A DNA stretch of 64,000 nucleotides from Cichorium intybus (lineage: Eukaryota; Streptophyta; Magnoliopsida; Asterales; Asteraceae). Below are positions 20,357 to 34,850 of this stretch, one piece after another; position 1 is the first letter of the stretch; each line of letters begins with the position of its first letter. The stretch covers positions 80,372,494-80,436,493 of the forward strand of contig CM042013.1 in NCBI GenBank assembly GCA_023525715.1, written 5' to 3'. The position numbers and the translations under genes were made by a program. The notes below the pieces were generated by a model that saw nothing but the letters and a program-made list of their open reading frames with translations, made no database searches and had not been told where the DNA came from.

Positions 20357-22204
20357 GTTGTGTGTACGACACAACCAAAAGGGTTTAGAACATGCCGATA
20401 CGAAAGGTACATAGTCCCGAAAATTCATCTTACGGGCACCTCGCACGGAAGGGTCTTCGGATTCACAAAATATGCCAAGAGTTTGGATTTTGTGAATAGC
20501 GTGAATGAGTCCCATGATTATGTCCGAAGTTTGGGCTTTGAATTCTCAAAATATGCCAAAAGGTTTGGATTTTGTGAATAGTCTGGAAAAGTTCCAAAAC
20601 TGTGTCAAAGCTAGTGGGAGTATCATTGCAATCTGTCTTTCGATGTATGTCAGTTACATACTGTTTCTAGGAAACATCTCTCATCATTACAAAGTGTAAT
20701 GACTTGACATAAGAGACGATTCACTATGAAAGATCTAAAGGAGATACAATGTACTCAAGTGGTTACCAGCATCTATCAGATAGAAAACATTTGTCAGTAA
20801 AGAATCTGCCAGTATAAGTAAGATTCAAGATGCATGACCAAAGAAAAGGGTTTTCTAAAGGACATGACACAAGGATGATGAGTAATCCTTAGGTTCTGAA
20901 AGAGTTCAGAATAGAACGAAATCAGATTTGATGAGCTGCCGCAAATTGAATAGATCATAATTGTCATGGGCTGATCTTAATAACTTAATGCTTAGAGCAT
21001 AGTAAGTTGGATTCAGGACACCACCTGGCTGAGGATACTAAACCGAATAGTTAAGCACATATGAGAAATCATTGTTAGATAATTGGAGGAATGTAATAAT
21101 AATTTGAAATGAGTTTCAAATATGTGATTATTGACATCAATATATCACACTAATAGACTTCATGGTTGAAGAGTTTCGTTGGGATATTGATGGAGCGTGT
21201 GTGGTTCACCGGCACATCATTATCGCCTTGAAATATTTTTAACACCAAAGGGTGCAGTCGCATGGACTAAAGATTGCAAGAACTATGAGAAGTCATAGTA
21301 CACAACACCATTTCTGAAATGGTGTTAGGACAGAAAGACTAAGATGACACATTGAGATATCATCGGAAAGGTGTCTGATCGGATCATCTGCAATGATGTG
21401 TATAAATGTAGGACATTCGGATACATGGAAAGAGTGAAGGTCATTTTGGGTATTTATAGACATATAAATCTTAATTAAAAGTTTAATAGAAACCAACAAA
21501 CACATATAACAGTATTATAATGAATCTGACTTGGCAATTACCACGTGGAGACTTGGTAATTAGCAAGAGTAGCTGCCAGTTAGATCTTTACGTTTTGCTT
21601 TGCATTTTTACTTCCCGAATAATTTGATTATTCAAACATCCACAGTCGCTCATACCTTCAAAAGTAAGTAGTAAATTAAGACTGTCATGAATTAATTGTA
21701 GACTGTCTAAGGAGTTAGACATAGCAATAGTTTTGCAGCAACGTTCATGAATACTTAGAAATAGAGATTTGAGTATTGGATAAACACATGCTCAGAGAAT
21801 TCCTTCATGGATTATATCATGAGTAATTCTGAGATGATAACATCTTATGGTTTTCAAACAGAGACATATGAGTTGAAATTTACAAGTCGATTGTGCATTG
21901 ATAATGCATAAACACATCGGTAACTCGATGTTATAAAACGTACTATTGTGCGCGATTTGATGAGTAAAGGACACAAGCATATAAGTCGAAGTTTATTTGT
22001 TTCTTTTGCCCTAACGGGAAAAGCGATATCTGTGGGGCCCTCAGTGATTTGGTGTTGACTTAGTGCTGGCCAGCCACGACTAAATTGATGTGTTCAATTA
22101 GAAGTCATATGTCATTACAAATCATGGAACTGGGAAACATAGTATCATACTAAGATTGATTCTAATCCATGACTTCAGTCTGAATGATATCTTGTAGAAG
22201 GAGT
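20357..22204 (+). mobile_element. Copia fragment, decayed RT and 3' region
   Basis: This is collinear with 27545-29490 of element C1, starting at ttgtgtgt...gacacaacc and including the remnant RT words SLDFVNS, Y..SYIL. and the palindromic ggttcaccggcac words. The stretch reading KYAKSLDFVNSVNES and MYVSYILFLGN corresponds to the RT region around the YVDD motif, too decayed to be functional. No intact frame is left. It begins exactly where the family B LTR ends. Confidence 0.75.
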
Positions 22205-22222
22205 TTAGCTTATTTATGGCAG

Positions 22223-22335
<113 letters not shown>

Positions 22336-22339
22336 TAAT

Positions 22340-22743
22340 TATGGAATTTAGCTTATTTATGGTAATAATAAGTCATTTGACTTGTATGATAAAGCAGTTA
22401 TCATATCAAGGGTTCAATTATGGCAGCTATAAGCCGTAAGAATTATCAATTGGAGACTATAAATAAAGCCCTCCCCCTCCCCTCTCACACCATCTTGAGG
22501 AGTATTCCTCTCTTTTCTCTCTTGCTTTCTTGCTTGCTATGTCTTGGGTGTGAACCATTATAGGCATTTCACTTGTGGTGCTTGCTTTCAACAGATACAA
22601 GGATCAAAAGGTATGTTTTCCTTTATGAAATTTTCGATTATTGTTATGTTCTTAGTTATAGGTTCAATAGATGAAAACATAGATCATTTTGGGTGCATGT
22701 GAACTTAAGAACTTTAAGTTTATAGTTTTCCTATTCCCCATCA
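22340..22743 (+). repeat. Truncated 5' LTR of copia element C0
   Basis: It matches the later part of the C1 LTRs (about 23570-23957 and 30010-30402). The match covers tataaataaa.ccctcc, the ...cttgctttcttgcttgc block and the end ...ccccatca. The first part of the LTR is missing or replaced by the (TA)n array. No PBS follows. Confidence 0.78.
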
Positions 22744-23183
22744 GCTTTAAGAGAAAAGGAAACTCCGATATTGCCCCTATCAGTGCCTTGAAAGAGGCTA
22801 TCTGCTTTTACAGCCAACAGAAGGGACACCAGAAACGTAGATGCCCGAAGGTCACGGGAAACACAAAGACTGCTGTTATTACAAGGATTGGAAGCTATGA
22901 GCTGATGTTGAATAATAGTAGTTCAATTAAGTTATTAAACTATTACTACTCGCCCGAAATGGCTCCAAACATTATTTCATTTTATGTTTTGTTTAAGGAG
23001 GGTTTCAAATTTGGTTTTGATAATGATAATGAAAATATTTTGGTTTATAAAAATCATTATCTTTGTTTTAAAGCTAGTCCTTGTAATGGCATATATGAAA
23101 GTGTTGTTTGCATTGGTAGGAATGATAATATAACTTTGAATGTTGATTCTGACAAGAATGTTCTCGATAAATCACGTCTATGG
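22744..23183 (+). pseudogene. Copia gag zinc knuckle and start of pol (C0, left half)
   Basis: The frame joins LTR-type sequence directly to a late part of Gag: NSDIAPISALKEA, then ICFYSQQKGHQKRRCPK. This knuckle has lost its second Cys (C-X2-S). There follows the region between protease and integrase, ending DKNVLDKSRLW, just before the family's conserved H...RLGH motif. The gene resumes at 30403 with HYRLGHINKNRIAKLQ. The PBS, leader, most of gag and the protease active site are missing, so C0 was already deleted in this copy. Confidence 0.82.
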
Positions 23184-23957
23184 TGTTACATTAAGATGTG
23201 TAAGCCATAACTATAATTCATACATATACTTGAATTGATAGCAGCAGAGTCTTTTTGGGTTGCCCTCAGACCTAACAGAGGAGACGATAACTTATAAACA
23301 GAGAGAGAGAGAGAGAGATTGATTTATTAATATATTATGAGGATAATATATTAATTAGAAATCATAATATTTAATTAAAGATTAATCAGAAATTAATTAG
23401 AATTAATTTTGGGATTCATTGGATTAATTAAAAGTACAGGGGCTGAATTGTAATTGTTAAATAGTTGAGCAATGGACAAATATGTTATGTATAGGGTGTT
23501 GGACGAAATTCAAAGGGTTACACCCTTAAGGAATTCGAATCGCCATATATGGATAAAAAGACTATTTATGGTAATTATAAGGTATTTGGATTATATGATA
23601 AAAGAGTTATCATATCAGAATCCAAATAAGGCAGTGTATAAGCCTTATCACTTATCATCTGGAGACTATAAATAGACCCTCCTAGCACCCCATTCATTCA
23701 CGCCATTCTCAAGGATCTCTCCTTGATCTCTCTAGTTTCTTGTTTGCTTTGGTTCTAGGTGTGAGCCATTAGAGGCACCACACTTGTGGTGCTTACTTCC
23801 AAGAGTTTAAAGGTATGTAGTTTCTAATCCTTTTCTTTAGAATTTAATTATATACCTTTAGGTTCTTAGTTATAGGTTCAATAGAGAAAACATAGATCCT
23901 TATTTGGTTGCATGTGAACTTAAGAGTTAAGTTTATTGTTTGCCCTATTCTTCATCC
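23184..23957 (+). repeat. 5' LTR of copia C1
   Basis: Starts tgttacattaag (the 3' LTR starts tgttggattaag) and ends ttcatcc just before the PBS. A tataaata box is at 23667-23674. A (GA)n run is at 23302-23318. It is collinear with 29634-30402. Confidence 0.85.
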
Positions 23958-23958
23958 G

Positions 23959-23970
23959 TGGTATCAAAGT
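23959..23970 (+). other. Primer binding site (tRNA-iMet type) of C1
   Basis: tggtatcaaagt lies right after the LTR. It differs from tggtatcagagc at two places. Confidence 0.72.
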
Positions 23971-24964
23971 TGTGATTGTTTTCTGTTGAATAGCTATAAC
24001 AGTAGAACTCTTATTAGCGTTTAATGAAATTAAACCCTTGCCTCCTTGGATTGTCGACGTGGGCTAGGGTTTTAAAAACCCTAGCCTCCATCCCTAATTT
24101 TCAAAAATTGTATGGCCCCCTTAGGGTTTTTCTATTTTTGGTAAATATGATTATTTAATAAATGGAAACCATTGGCCTTATTTATGGAAAACTTAATGGG
24201 CAAGGATTAGGATTAAATTAATTTGATGATCCTTATTTGATTTAATTAATTTAATTAACAGTTACTTAAAAGACATACATTAAATCAATTTGGGTTTAAT
24301 TTTAAATTTAATTAAATAGTTTAATTCGAAATTTAAAAGGAGAAAGCAAAATATTTTAAAATGTTTAAAGTACATCTTATAGGACAAACCTAATCTCACT
24401 AAAAGTATAATGCTATTAGACAAAAGTACTAGAACCTTAATAGAATCCCAATCTAGTTACTTTAGGAAAATGTGAAAAGTTTGCTAACCCATGAAATTGT
24501 GCATTACACTTTATGAGACATTATTGGAGCGTGTGTGGTTTACCGGCATACTAATAAGGGCTCATAAAGAGTGGTAATGGGTATCTCATGAATTATCATT
24601 GTTGATGGAACGTGTGTGGTTTACCGGCACATCAATTGAGATGATAAATGACATTGAGGTTACCAAGCACATTTGCATGGTTATTCACATCTTGTTTGTG
24701 ATCCTCAGCATCCCAGTCACAAATGGAATAGCATAATCCGAGATTAAACATGTCATTGAATAATTTCAATGAATCTCACAGATCTAGGGGTTTCATGGAG
24801 ACTGAAATTGATGAAAGTATATCTACTTTAATGACCATTATGTTGTGATTACGGCATCCCTCTTCACACCATAGTCGGGAGATTTTTGGTCCTACCCTTA
24901 TTAAATGATAATTGGCTAATTATTTAAAAGGATTAAATTAAACAAATAAATTTTGATTTTATAG
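23971..24964 (+). other. Untranslated leader of C1
   Basis: About 1 kb without a gene. It contains two copies of a word close to gtgtgtggtttaccggcac (near 24540 and 24612), which also occurs in the 3' region of the family (near 21195 and 28567). Confidence 0.62.
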
Positions 24965-25604
24965 ATGTCTAAACCTAGTGTCAATTCTCCTCCTTCTCCT
25001 CCATCACCCATTTCTGAAAGCTTCAGAAAGTATTTGTTGAATATGGAAAGGCTAACTAGCCTGAACTATGTAAAATGGCTTTGCAAATGGAGAATGGTTC
25101 TCAATTTACTGGCAAGCCATATCTGAATGAGTATCTGCTCCCCGTTCTACCAAAGCATGGCATCACACAGCAGCCTTGTGATGAGCATGACTTCTTGATT
25201 GATGAATCCGAGGAAGTTCGTAGCCTCATGCTACTAACCATTGACCCCGAGTTCCGCAGGGATTTCGAATTCCTAGAGCCATACGAGTTAACACGATTGG
25301 TTCAGGAAAGGTTCCGAGAGCCGGTTGAAAAGGAACGAACTAGGATATGCAAAGAGCTTGAAGTGTTCAAGCTAGAAGAAGTGGCATCGGTCCGCATGTT
25401 CTCATGATTGAGGGATACATAGGCGAATTGTATAAACTTGGTCACCCTATGAATCGAGAGTTGAGCATCAACATCTTGCTCGCCTCTATGACTAGCCGGT
25501 ACGATCTGTTCATCCAGATGTACCAAGAAGGAAAACCAAGAAAAGACTATCATGGAGATGAATTAAATGTTGACTCCATACGAGTCGTTCATGGAAATGC
25601 ATAG
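24965..25604 (+). pseudogene. Copia Gag (UBN2-type), frameshifted (C1)
   Basis: The start codon at 24965 gives MSKPSVNSPPSPPSPISESF and ...NYVKWLCKWRMVL. A frameshift near 25098 moves reading to the frame of 25075-25407 (TGKPYLNEYLL, then RSLMLLTIDPEFRRDFEF and LTRLVQERF). Another break near 25404 leads to MIEGYIGELYKLGHP, then ILLASMTSRYDLFIQMY. This order is typical of plant copia Gag (UBN2 family). No zinc knuckle is recognisable downstream. Confidence 0.78.
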
Positions 25605-25814
25605 TTCCACTAATTCAGCTACTTCGAGATTGAGTCCATAGATGAGACACATCAAGAAACGATCCAGATTGTCTGGACCTCTGAGATGTCTCAAACTGGG
25701 AATCCACGGGGTCGGATACAGGCACAAACAGATTGGAAGAAGCTCCAGAGCCAAATTGTTTAGCAACTCAGGTATATCTAAATCTCAAAACACATGATCC
25801 TTAATTCCTTGATA

Positions 25815-26790
25815 CAGGATGTGATTCTCACGTTTGCTCTGTATATAGGGACTCGATAGGATGCAGGAAATTGGCGCATAGGAGCACATTTGGATTGGAT
25901 CACGAGCTGGTGCAGTTTTGAAGTTTAGTTAGGTATTTGATTTTGTAGATGCGTATCACATTGTTTTCATATATTACATTGTTTAAGGATATTTTTGATT
26001 TAATAAAATTGATTTTGTATAAACATGGTTGTTTAAATTATCCTTGAAATGTTGTATCAATGTGTTAATAGCATAAACAGTAATAACTTAAATGTTGATG
26101 CATCCAAAGTGTGTTGGATTTATGAATTGTGTTTTTATGATTGTTAAAGTAAATTTTTAATAAGAATCGCTTCAACTAAAGGTCCAGGTGGATAGGACTT
26201 TGGAATCATTTGACTTGGAGTCACATGATGAATAGGGTTCTTAATAAAAGTGATTGTTGCAAGAAATGAATCACCCAAAGATCCAATAGATAGGATTTTG
26301 GAATCAGTTGGCTTAGAGTCAAGTGATAAATGCATATCTTGAACAAATTAACAAAGTCATAAATTTACATAGAGTTGTAAAAGACATGAGCAACGAACAC
26401 ATTAGTTACTGTGAATTGCTCAAATCTACAAATAAAAAACAACTTAGTTATGCTTCATAATATTTGCCAATTGGTATGACAAATATGACTTCGCTTATTA
26501 GAATAAGCAATTGATTGAAACCTTGAACTGTTCAAGGACTTCAAAGGAAGTATAAGATCAACAAAATCTGAGTGGAAAACATAAACTGAGAAAATGTTTC
26601 ATAGTTCCCCTCTTCCAAGAACATTAAATGGTTATAATGTGTCTTAGGGAAGAAGATCGAGCATTGATCGAAATAGTTCGATCCTCGATGTATTAGATAC
26701 ACTTCCAATTAGTTTTCGATAAATTAGATATTCAACCAGTCAGACCGTAAAAGCATATTCCGACCACATCTTAGACTAAGTAGGTTGCAC
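25815..26790 (+). pseudogene. Copia protease and integrase remnants (C1)
   Basis: Near 25815 the frame reads LDTGCDSHVCS, the D-T-G protease active site of this copia group, and breaks down within 40 residues. From about 26590 a faint integrase core end can be read: VPPLPRTLNGY (for the usual PPRTPQLNG) and then DTLPI. The rest is unreadable. Two ORFs on the opposite strand here are chance. Confidence 0.58.
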
Positions 26791-27544
26791 AAACATCATC
26801 TAAAATGTAAAGTAGGGTTCGCCCCACTTGTACATGGAGGGTCCAAGGTCATGTAATGTTCATCCAAACCTCATGACTGGCTTGAGCCTGATCAACTGTG
26901 TAGTTTTTATTGGTCATCCCACAAGTACCTATGAAAGAAGAGTCATTTTAGAAAGAACTCACATTCTAAGTAAATAGTGGGAGTAAGAGTGATCCTGAAG
27001 GAGTTCAAGGATTAGCCAAGTGAAAGAACCTCTAGTCATCACTAAAATTTGACCAAGGATCAGATTCCTGTTAAATCTAACATACCCTTCTCTTCGCAGA
27101 CCGGTAGTATTAATCACCGTAGTATTAATCACCGTCATAAGGTATTATGATCTAGGTGGCATACCAATTAGTGGTAAAACACTAAATTGGTACGTATAAG
27201 AAATCCTATTACTTAGAAGCATTGGTGAGCCTGGTTGCTACCAAATAAGAGAACCTAAGGGCGATACTCAGTCTATGAGATAATTTGACTGATTTACACC
27301 TGGCCTAAAAACCAGTGGGAGTAATTGAATCATCAAAAGAAGGCAACATAGATAGAAATGTACTTATATTCTAATCAAGAATGGTTGAGTGAATCAATAT
27401 TCAGAGTCATGAGATTGAGTTTGAGAGAGACGCTATCAACATAACTAAAATAAATCTGAAATGATACTGCATGTTATAACTGTAGTTCGTGAGTCGTAGC
27501 GTGATTAGATGATCTGAACCGCTTTCCTTAAATGGAAAAACACA
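26791..27544 (+). other. Decayed copia internal sequence (C1)
   Basis: About 750 bp between the integrase and RT remnants. I can read no motif here on either strand. By position it should derive from the end of integrase and the start of RT. Confidence 0.45.
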
Positions 27545-27905
27545 AGGGTTGTGTGTGAGACACAACCAAAGGGGTTTAGAACATGCCGATATATCCAAAC
27601 AGAAGAGGTACATGGCCCCAGAGATTCATCTAACAGGAACCTCGCAAGGAACGATCTTTGGATTCTCAAAATATGCCAAAAGTTTGGATTTTGTGAATAG
27701 CTTGAAAGAGTCCTATGATTATGTAAGAAGGTTTGGATTTTGGATTCTCGAAACATGCGAAAAGGTTTGGATTTCTTGGTAGTCTAAAAGAGTCCTATAA
27801 CCATGTCAAAGCCAGTAGCAGTATCGTTGTGATCTACCTATCAATGTATGTCGGTTACATACCTTTTCTAGGAATCGTCTCTAATTATTACAAAGTGTAA
27901 TGACT
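27545..27905 (+). pseudogene. Copia reverse transcriptase remnant (C1)
   Basis: The words KSLDFVNS.KESYDY and YLSMYVGYIPFLG.. correspond to the RT segment readable in C0 at 31860-32040 (KEFGFSRSRDES, LHVDDIVLIGN). The catalytic Asp pair is gone. The same decayed form recurs at 20460-20700, so this degenerate version may have been copied as part of a non-autonomous subfamily. Confidence 0.6.
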
Positions 27906-29622
27906 TGGCATTAAGAGATGGTTTGCTATGAAAGATCCATAAGGAGATACAACTCAGGTGGTCACAAGCATTTATAAGATAGATGAAATCATCAGTAAAG
28001 ACCCTGCCAATATAAGTATGATGTTGATAAGATTCAAGATGCATGACTTCAGGAAAAGAGTTTTTCTTATCATTAAAAAGTGTAATGACTTGGCATGATC
28101 TAACAGAGATACAACGTACTCACGTAGTTACAAGAATCTATCAGTTTGATGAAATCGTCAGTATAGATCCAGCCAATATGAGTATGATCTTGATAAGATT
28201 CACGATGCATGACTCTAAGAGAAAGAGTTTCTAAAAGTCATGACACAGGGATAATGAGTAATCCTTAGATTCTGAGAAGTTTGGAATGGAATAAATTTGA
28301 TCCCATGAGCTTCTGTTGATTGAATCGATCATAAGTGTCATGGACTTATCCTAATAACTTATTGCTTAGAGCATAGTAAGTTGGATTCAGGACACAACCT
28401 GGCTTAGGATACTAGACAGATTATTTGAGCACATGTGAGAAATCAATAATAAATGATTGGGGTGAATGTAATAATAATTTGAAAGGAGTTTCAAATATGT
28501 AATTATTAACATCAGTGTGTGGTGCTAAGGGACTTCATGGTTAAAGAGTTCCTTGGTATATTGATGAAGCGTGTATGGTTCACCGGCACATCATCACACC
28601 TTGAAATCTTCTTGACACCAAAGGGTACAGTCACCTGAACTTAAGAACCCGATAATCATGAGAAGTCACAGTACACACCACCGTTTCCGGAGTGGAGTTT
28701 GGAGAGAAAATTGAAATGACATATTGAGATATCATTAGAAGAGTGTCCGATCGGATTATCTGCAATGATGTGTATCAATGTAAGACATTTTGGATACATA
28801 GACAGAGTGAAGGTCATATAGACATATAAAAATTCTTAATTGAAAGTTTAAAAGAAGCCAAGAAAAACACAACTGTATTGTGTCAGATCTAATTTGGTGA
28901 TTACCTCGTGGAGAGTTGGTAATAAGCAGGAGTGGCTACCTATCAGATCATTTGTTTCATTTTGCATATTTTACTTCCCGAATTGTAGATTGTCTAAGGA
29001 GTTAGACCAAAACAATAGAGTTGCCGTAATGTTCATGAGTGCTTAGAAATGGAGATTTGAGTATTGGACAAACCCACACTTAGAGAATTACTTCAAGGAT
29101 TATATCACGAGTAATTCTGAGACAATAATATCTTATGGTCTTGAAACGGAGACATATGAGTTGAAATTTACAAGTCGGTTGTGCATTGATAATACGTAAA
29201 TGCATCGGTAACTCGATGTTATAAAACGTATTGTTGCGCTCGATTTGATGACTAAAAGACACAAGCATATGACTCAAAGTTTATTCGTTCCTTTTGCCCT
29301 AACGGGAAAAGCGATATTTGTGGGCCCCTCAGTGATTTGGTGATTGACTTATAGTTCTAGGCCTAGCCAGGAGTGAATTGATGTGTTAAATTAGAAGTCT
29401 TATATCATCACAAATCGCAAATCGGGAAACAAAGTATTATACATTGAGATTGATTATAATCCATGTCTCATGTCCGAATGATATATTGTAGAACGGAGGA
29501 TCATATGACTACTTATCTTAGGACGTGTAACTGACTGGGTCAGAGTTCGGCAGCGGCTTTTGGAAGCTACAATTTGCTGATCAATTCGGAAGCTATATTG
29601 TATTATTGTTATTGACTTATCC
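27906..29622 (+). other. 3' region of copia C1
   Basis: About 1.7 kb without a reading frame I can assign. It is collinear with 20700-22190. Parts of the last 600 bases are also found in reverse at 59870-60600 (element E), so it is a conserved non-coding 3' region. It includes a copy of the ggttcaccggcac word near 28567. Confidence 0.65.
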
Positions 29623-29633
29623 AAGTGGGAGAC
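29623..29633 (+). other. Polypurine tract of C1
   Basis: aagtgggagac lies directly before the LTR start tgttggatt. A related word precedes the E LTR on the other strand (59849-59865). Confidence 0.8.
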
Positions 29634-30402
29634 TGTTGGATTAAGATGTCTAAGCCATAACTATAATTGATACATATACTTGAATTGATTGCAGCACAGT
29701 CCTTTTGGGTTGCCCTCAAAACCTAGCAGAGGAAAAGATAACTTATAAAGAGAGAGATAGATTGATTTATTAATATATTATGAGGATAATATACTAATAA
29801 GAAATCATAATATTTAATTAATGATTAATCAGAAATTAATTAGAATTAATTTTAGGATTAATTGGATTACTTAAAAGTGCAGTGGCTGAATTGTAATTGT
29901 TCAATAGTTGAGCAATAGACAAATATGGTATATATAGGGTGTTGGATGAAATTCAAAGGGTTACACCCTTAAGGAATTCGAAAATCACCATATATGGATA
30001 CAAGGACTATTTATGGTAATGATAAGGTATTTGGATTATATTATAAAAGAGTTATCATATCAGAATCCAAATAAGGGAGTGTATAAGCCTTATCCCTTAT
30101 CATCTGGAGACTATAAATAGACCCTCCTAGCACCCCATTCATTCACACCATTCTCAATAATCTCTCCTTCCTCTCTCTAGTTTCTTGCTTGCTTTGGTTC
30201 TGGGTATGAGCCATTAAAGGCTCGACACTTGTGGTGCTTGCTTCCAAGAGTTTAAAGGTATGTAGTTTCTAATCCTTTTCTTTAGAATTTAATTATATAC
30301 CTTTAGGTTCTTAGTTATAGGTTCAATAGAGAAAACATATATTCTTATTAGGTTGCATGTGAACTTAAGAGTTAAGTTTATTGTTTGCCCTATTCTCCAT
30401 CA
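29634..30402 (+). repeat. 3' LTR of copia C1
   Basis: Starts tgttggattaag and ends ctccatca. The TATA box tataaata is at 30112-30119. It is followed by atgg, the second copy of the insertion-site duplication, and then by the disrupted pol gene of C0. Confidence 0.9.
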
Positions 30403-31320
30403 ATGGCACTATCGTCTTGGTCATATAAACAAGAATCGCATCGCCAAGCTCCAGTCGGAAGCAATCATGGAATCATTCGACTTAAAGTCGGATGATGTAT
30501 GCCAGTCTTGCTTACATGGAAAGATGACCAAATTGCCATTCACGGGAAGCTGTGAAAGAGGCAATGACCTATTGGAACTAATCAACACAAATGTATGTAG
30601 ACTGTTCAGATCCGCCAGCAGACAAGGTGAATGCTACTTTGTGACATTTACTGATGATTTCTGTAGATACGGTTATGTTTATCTGATTAAACATAATTCG
30701 AAAACCTTTGAAGTGTTCATAGAATTTAAGAACGAAGTAGAGAATCAACTGGGCAAGAAGATTAAGATGCTCCGATCCGATAAGGGCGGAGAGTATCTTA
30801 GTCCAGAATTCTAACATCATCTTAGGGATTGTGGAATAGTTTTCTAATTCTCTCCGCCAAGAACACCGCATCATAACGGTGTGTTGAAATGAGAAATCAA
30901 ACCCTGTTGGACATGGTTCGATCTATGATGAGTCGTGCTACACTTCCAATAAGTTTATGGGGTCATGCCTTAGAATCTACAGCTCACATCTTAAACCTCG
31001 TCCTAACTAAGAAGGTTGCTAAAACACCCTTTGAAATATATAGTGGGTAACGTCCCTCGCTAGCACATATTAAAGTCTGGGGTTGTGAAGTATTCATTCG
31101 GCACGAAGTTCATGACAAGCTTGAACCCAGAGCAGAGAAGTATTACTTCGTCGGTTATCTACGAAAGTCATTTGGATAGTTGTTCTACAAGCCTTCTGAG
31201 AACAAAGTATTTGTTGCTCGAAGAGAAGTATTTCTCGAAAGAGATCTCATATCCAAAGAGGCTACTGGGAGTAAAATTTATCTTGAATAAATTCACAAAG
31301 AACCCGACGAATAACCTATA
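30403..31320 (+). pseudogene. Copia GAG-pre-integrase and integrase (C0, right half)
   Basis: Reading starts with WHYRLGH-type sequence split by C1, then the zinc-binding CQSCLHGKMTKLPF. The core follows: FVTFTDDFCRYGYVYLIKH (Asp) and MLRSDKGGEYLSPEF (second Asp). The first catalytic Asp position reads NTNVC where the family has HTDVC, an Asp-to-Asn change. A stop follows at 30812. The E-containing block near 30870 is out of frame. The C-terminal part (KVWGCEVF, KYYFVGY) continues with stops to 31320. Confidence 0.82.
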
Positions 31321-32318
31321 GTTGACACTAGCACTCCACCCGAAGATGAGACTCTTGTTGAGAAAACTGACATATCTCCTCCGCCTCTTCGTAGATCCAG
31401 TAGACTTAATCATCCTCCTGAGTTCTATGGTTTCCATATCACTATAGAAGGTTACACACTGATCAGTGATAACACACTAGTTAGTGAGGATGACCATCCA
31501 ACTACACGGAAGTGATGCCAGGCCTTGAGGCTGCCAAATGGAAAGAAGCCATGAAGAGCAAGATTCAGTCAATATACGATAACCAAGTTTGGCCATTGGG
31601 TGTAAGTGGATCTTCAAGAAGAAGACCGACATGGATGTAAATATACACATATTCAAGGCTAGGTTGGTTGTGAATGGTTTCACACAGACTCAAGGAATTG
31701 ATTATGATGAAACCTTCACTCAGACTCAAAACCTCTTTCTTTAATGGGAAACTGTCAGAGGATGTGTATATGGCACAACCTGAAGGTTTTATACATAGCA
31801 AGTACCCGAATAGAGTGTGTAAGCTTGAAAGGTCCATTTATGGACTTAAACAAGCTTCTCGTAGCTAGAACATCTACATCCATGAAAAGGTCAAAGAGTT
31901 TGGATTTTCTAGAAGTCGGGATGAATCGTGCATATATGTCAAAGCCAGTGGTAGTAATGTAGTATTTCTGGTACTGCATGTCGATGACATAGTCCTTATA
32001 GGAAATGACTTCCCAACGTTTCAAATTGTGAAGACTTGGTTTGGGAAGTGTTTTCCTATGAAGGATCTGGGAAATGCATCATATATCATTGGTATAAACA
32101 TCCATAGGGATAGATCGAAGCGTCTACTAGCACTAAGCCAAAGTACCTAATTGGACAAAATCTTGAAAAAATTCAAGATGCATGATTCCAAGAAAGGATT
32201 CTTGCCCATACAACAAGGCATAAAGCTTAGCAAAGAGCAATGCCCTAGGAGTAGTGATGAATTGGACAAAATGAGTCGAATCCCATATGCCTCGGGTGTA
32301 TGATCGATCATATATACC
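31321..32318 (+). pseudogene. Copia reverse transcriptase (C0), deleted and truncated
   Basis: A Pro-rich linker (PPLRRSSRLNHPPEF) leads into RT. The segment around 31674-31740 (NGFTQTQGIDYDETF) is joined by a deletion to FNGKLSEDVYMAQPEGF, then ERSIYGLKQASRS, then LHVDDIVLIGND with the catalytic VDD pair intact near 31985. PMKDLGNASYIIGI and LSKEQCP follow. Reading ends near 32318 at IPYASGV, before RNase H. AT-rich DNA and a (TA)n array follow. Confidence 0.83.
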
Positions 32319-32390
32319 ATTAAAAAAATGATAAATAAATATAAGAAAAATTAAAAATTGGGCATATATGATATTTTGGAATCTTGTAAA

Positions 32391-32476
<86 letters not shown>
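32391..32476. repeat. (TA)n microsatellite, left flank of MITE M1
   Basis: About 86 bp of alternating TA, directly adjoining the inverted-repeat element at 32477. Confidence 0.93.
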
Positions 32477-34326
<1,850 letters not shown>

Positions 34327-34850
34327 AGGGTGGACGGTGCAATACCCGTCGAACCCGCCATAACTCGAACCCGTCCTCAACCCGCCCTCCACGATGCAAA
34401 AGCCGCCGGCCATCTAACACCTACCCGCTGCTGATCCCACTGCCCTGTTTGTCCTTCTTTGCTTTCGACCAAGGAGCTTCACTACCGCAAACCCTCCTAC
34501 TAGAACCCGCCATATGCCGAACCCACACAGTACCGGCCGACAGTTCGCCTTGAACCAAGGTTTTGAAAACCGGACCGGCAAGCGAACCGGCCGCCATACC
34601 GGTTCGATGGTTCAACTGGTTCAACCGGTCGGACCGGTCAAAAAAACCGGATGACGTCATTATTACGTAATAATTATTATAAAAATTATAAAAAATTCAA
34701 AAAATACCAAATAAATATAAACTGAAAATATCAATGAAAATAGTCTTCATCATTGAATAAAAATATCAAAACACACAACGTTCATGATATCAACATCAAA
34801 ATACCATAAAACTAATGTATCAAAATCCAAACTCGATCATAACCTAATCT

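Larger units (their letters stand above)
23184..30402 (+). mobile_element. Copia element C1, inserted into C0
   Basis: Two LTRs (23184-23957 and 29634-30402) bound a decayed internal region with PBS, gag, protease remnant, integrase and RT remnants and PPT, all on the plus strand. The flanks read ...ctatgg before and atggcac... after, giving a 4-bp duplication atgg. The two flanking halves make one copia pol region when read across. The LTRs belong to the same family as C0, so it is a self-nested insertion. No long frame remains in pol. Confidence 0.87.
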
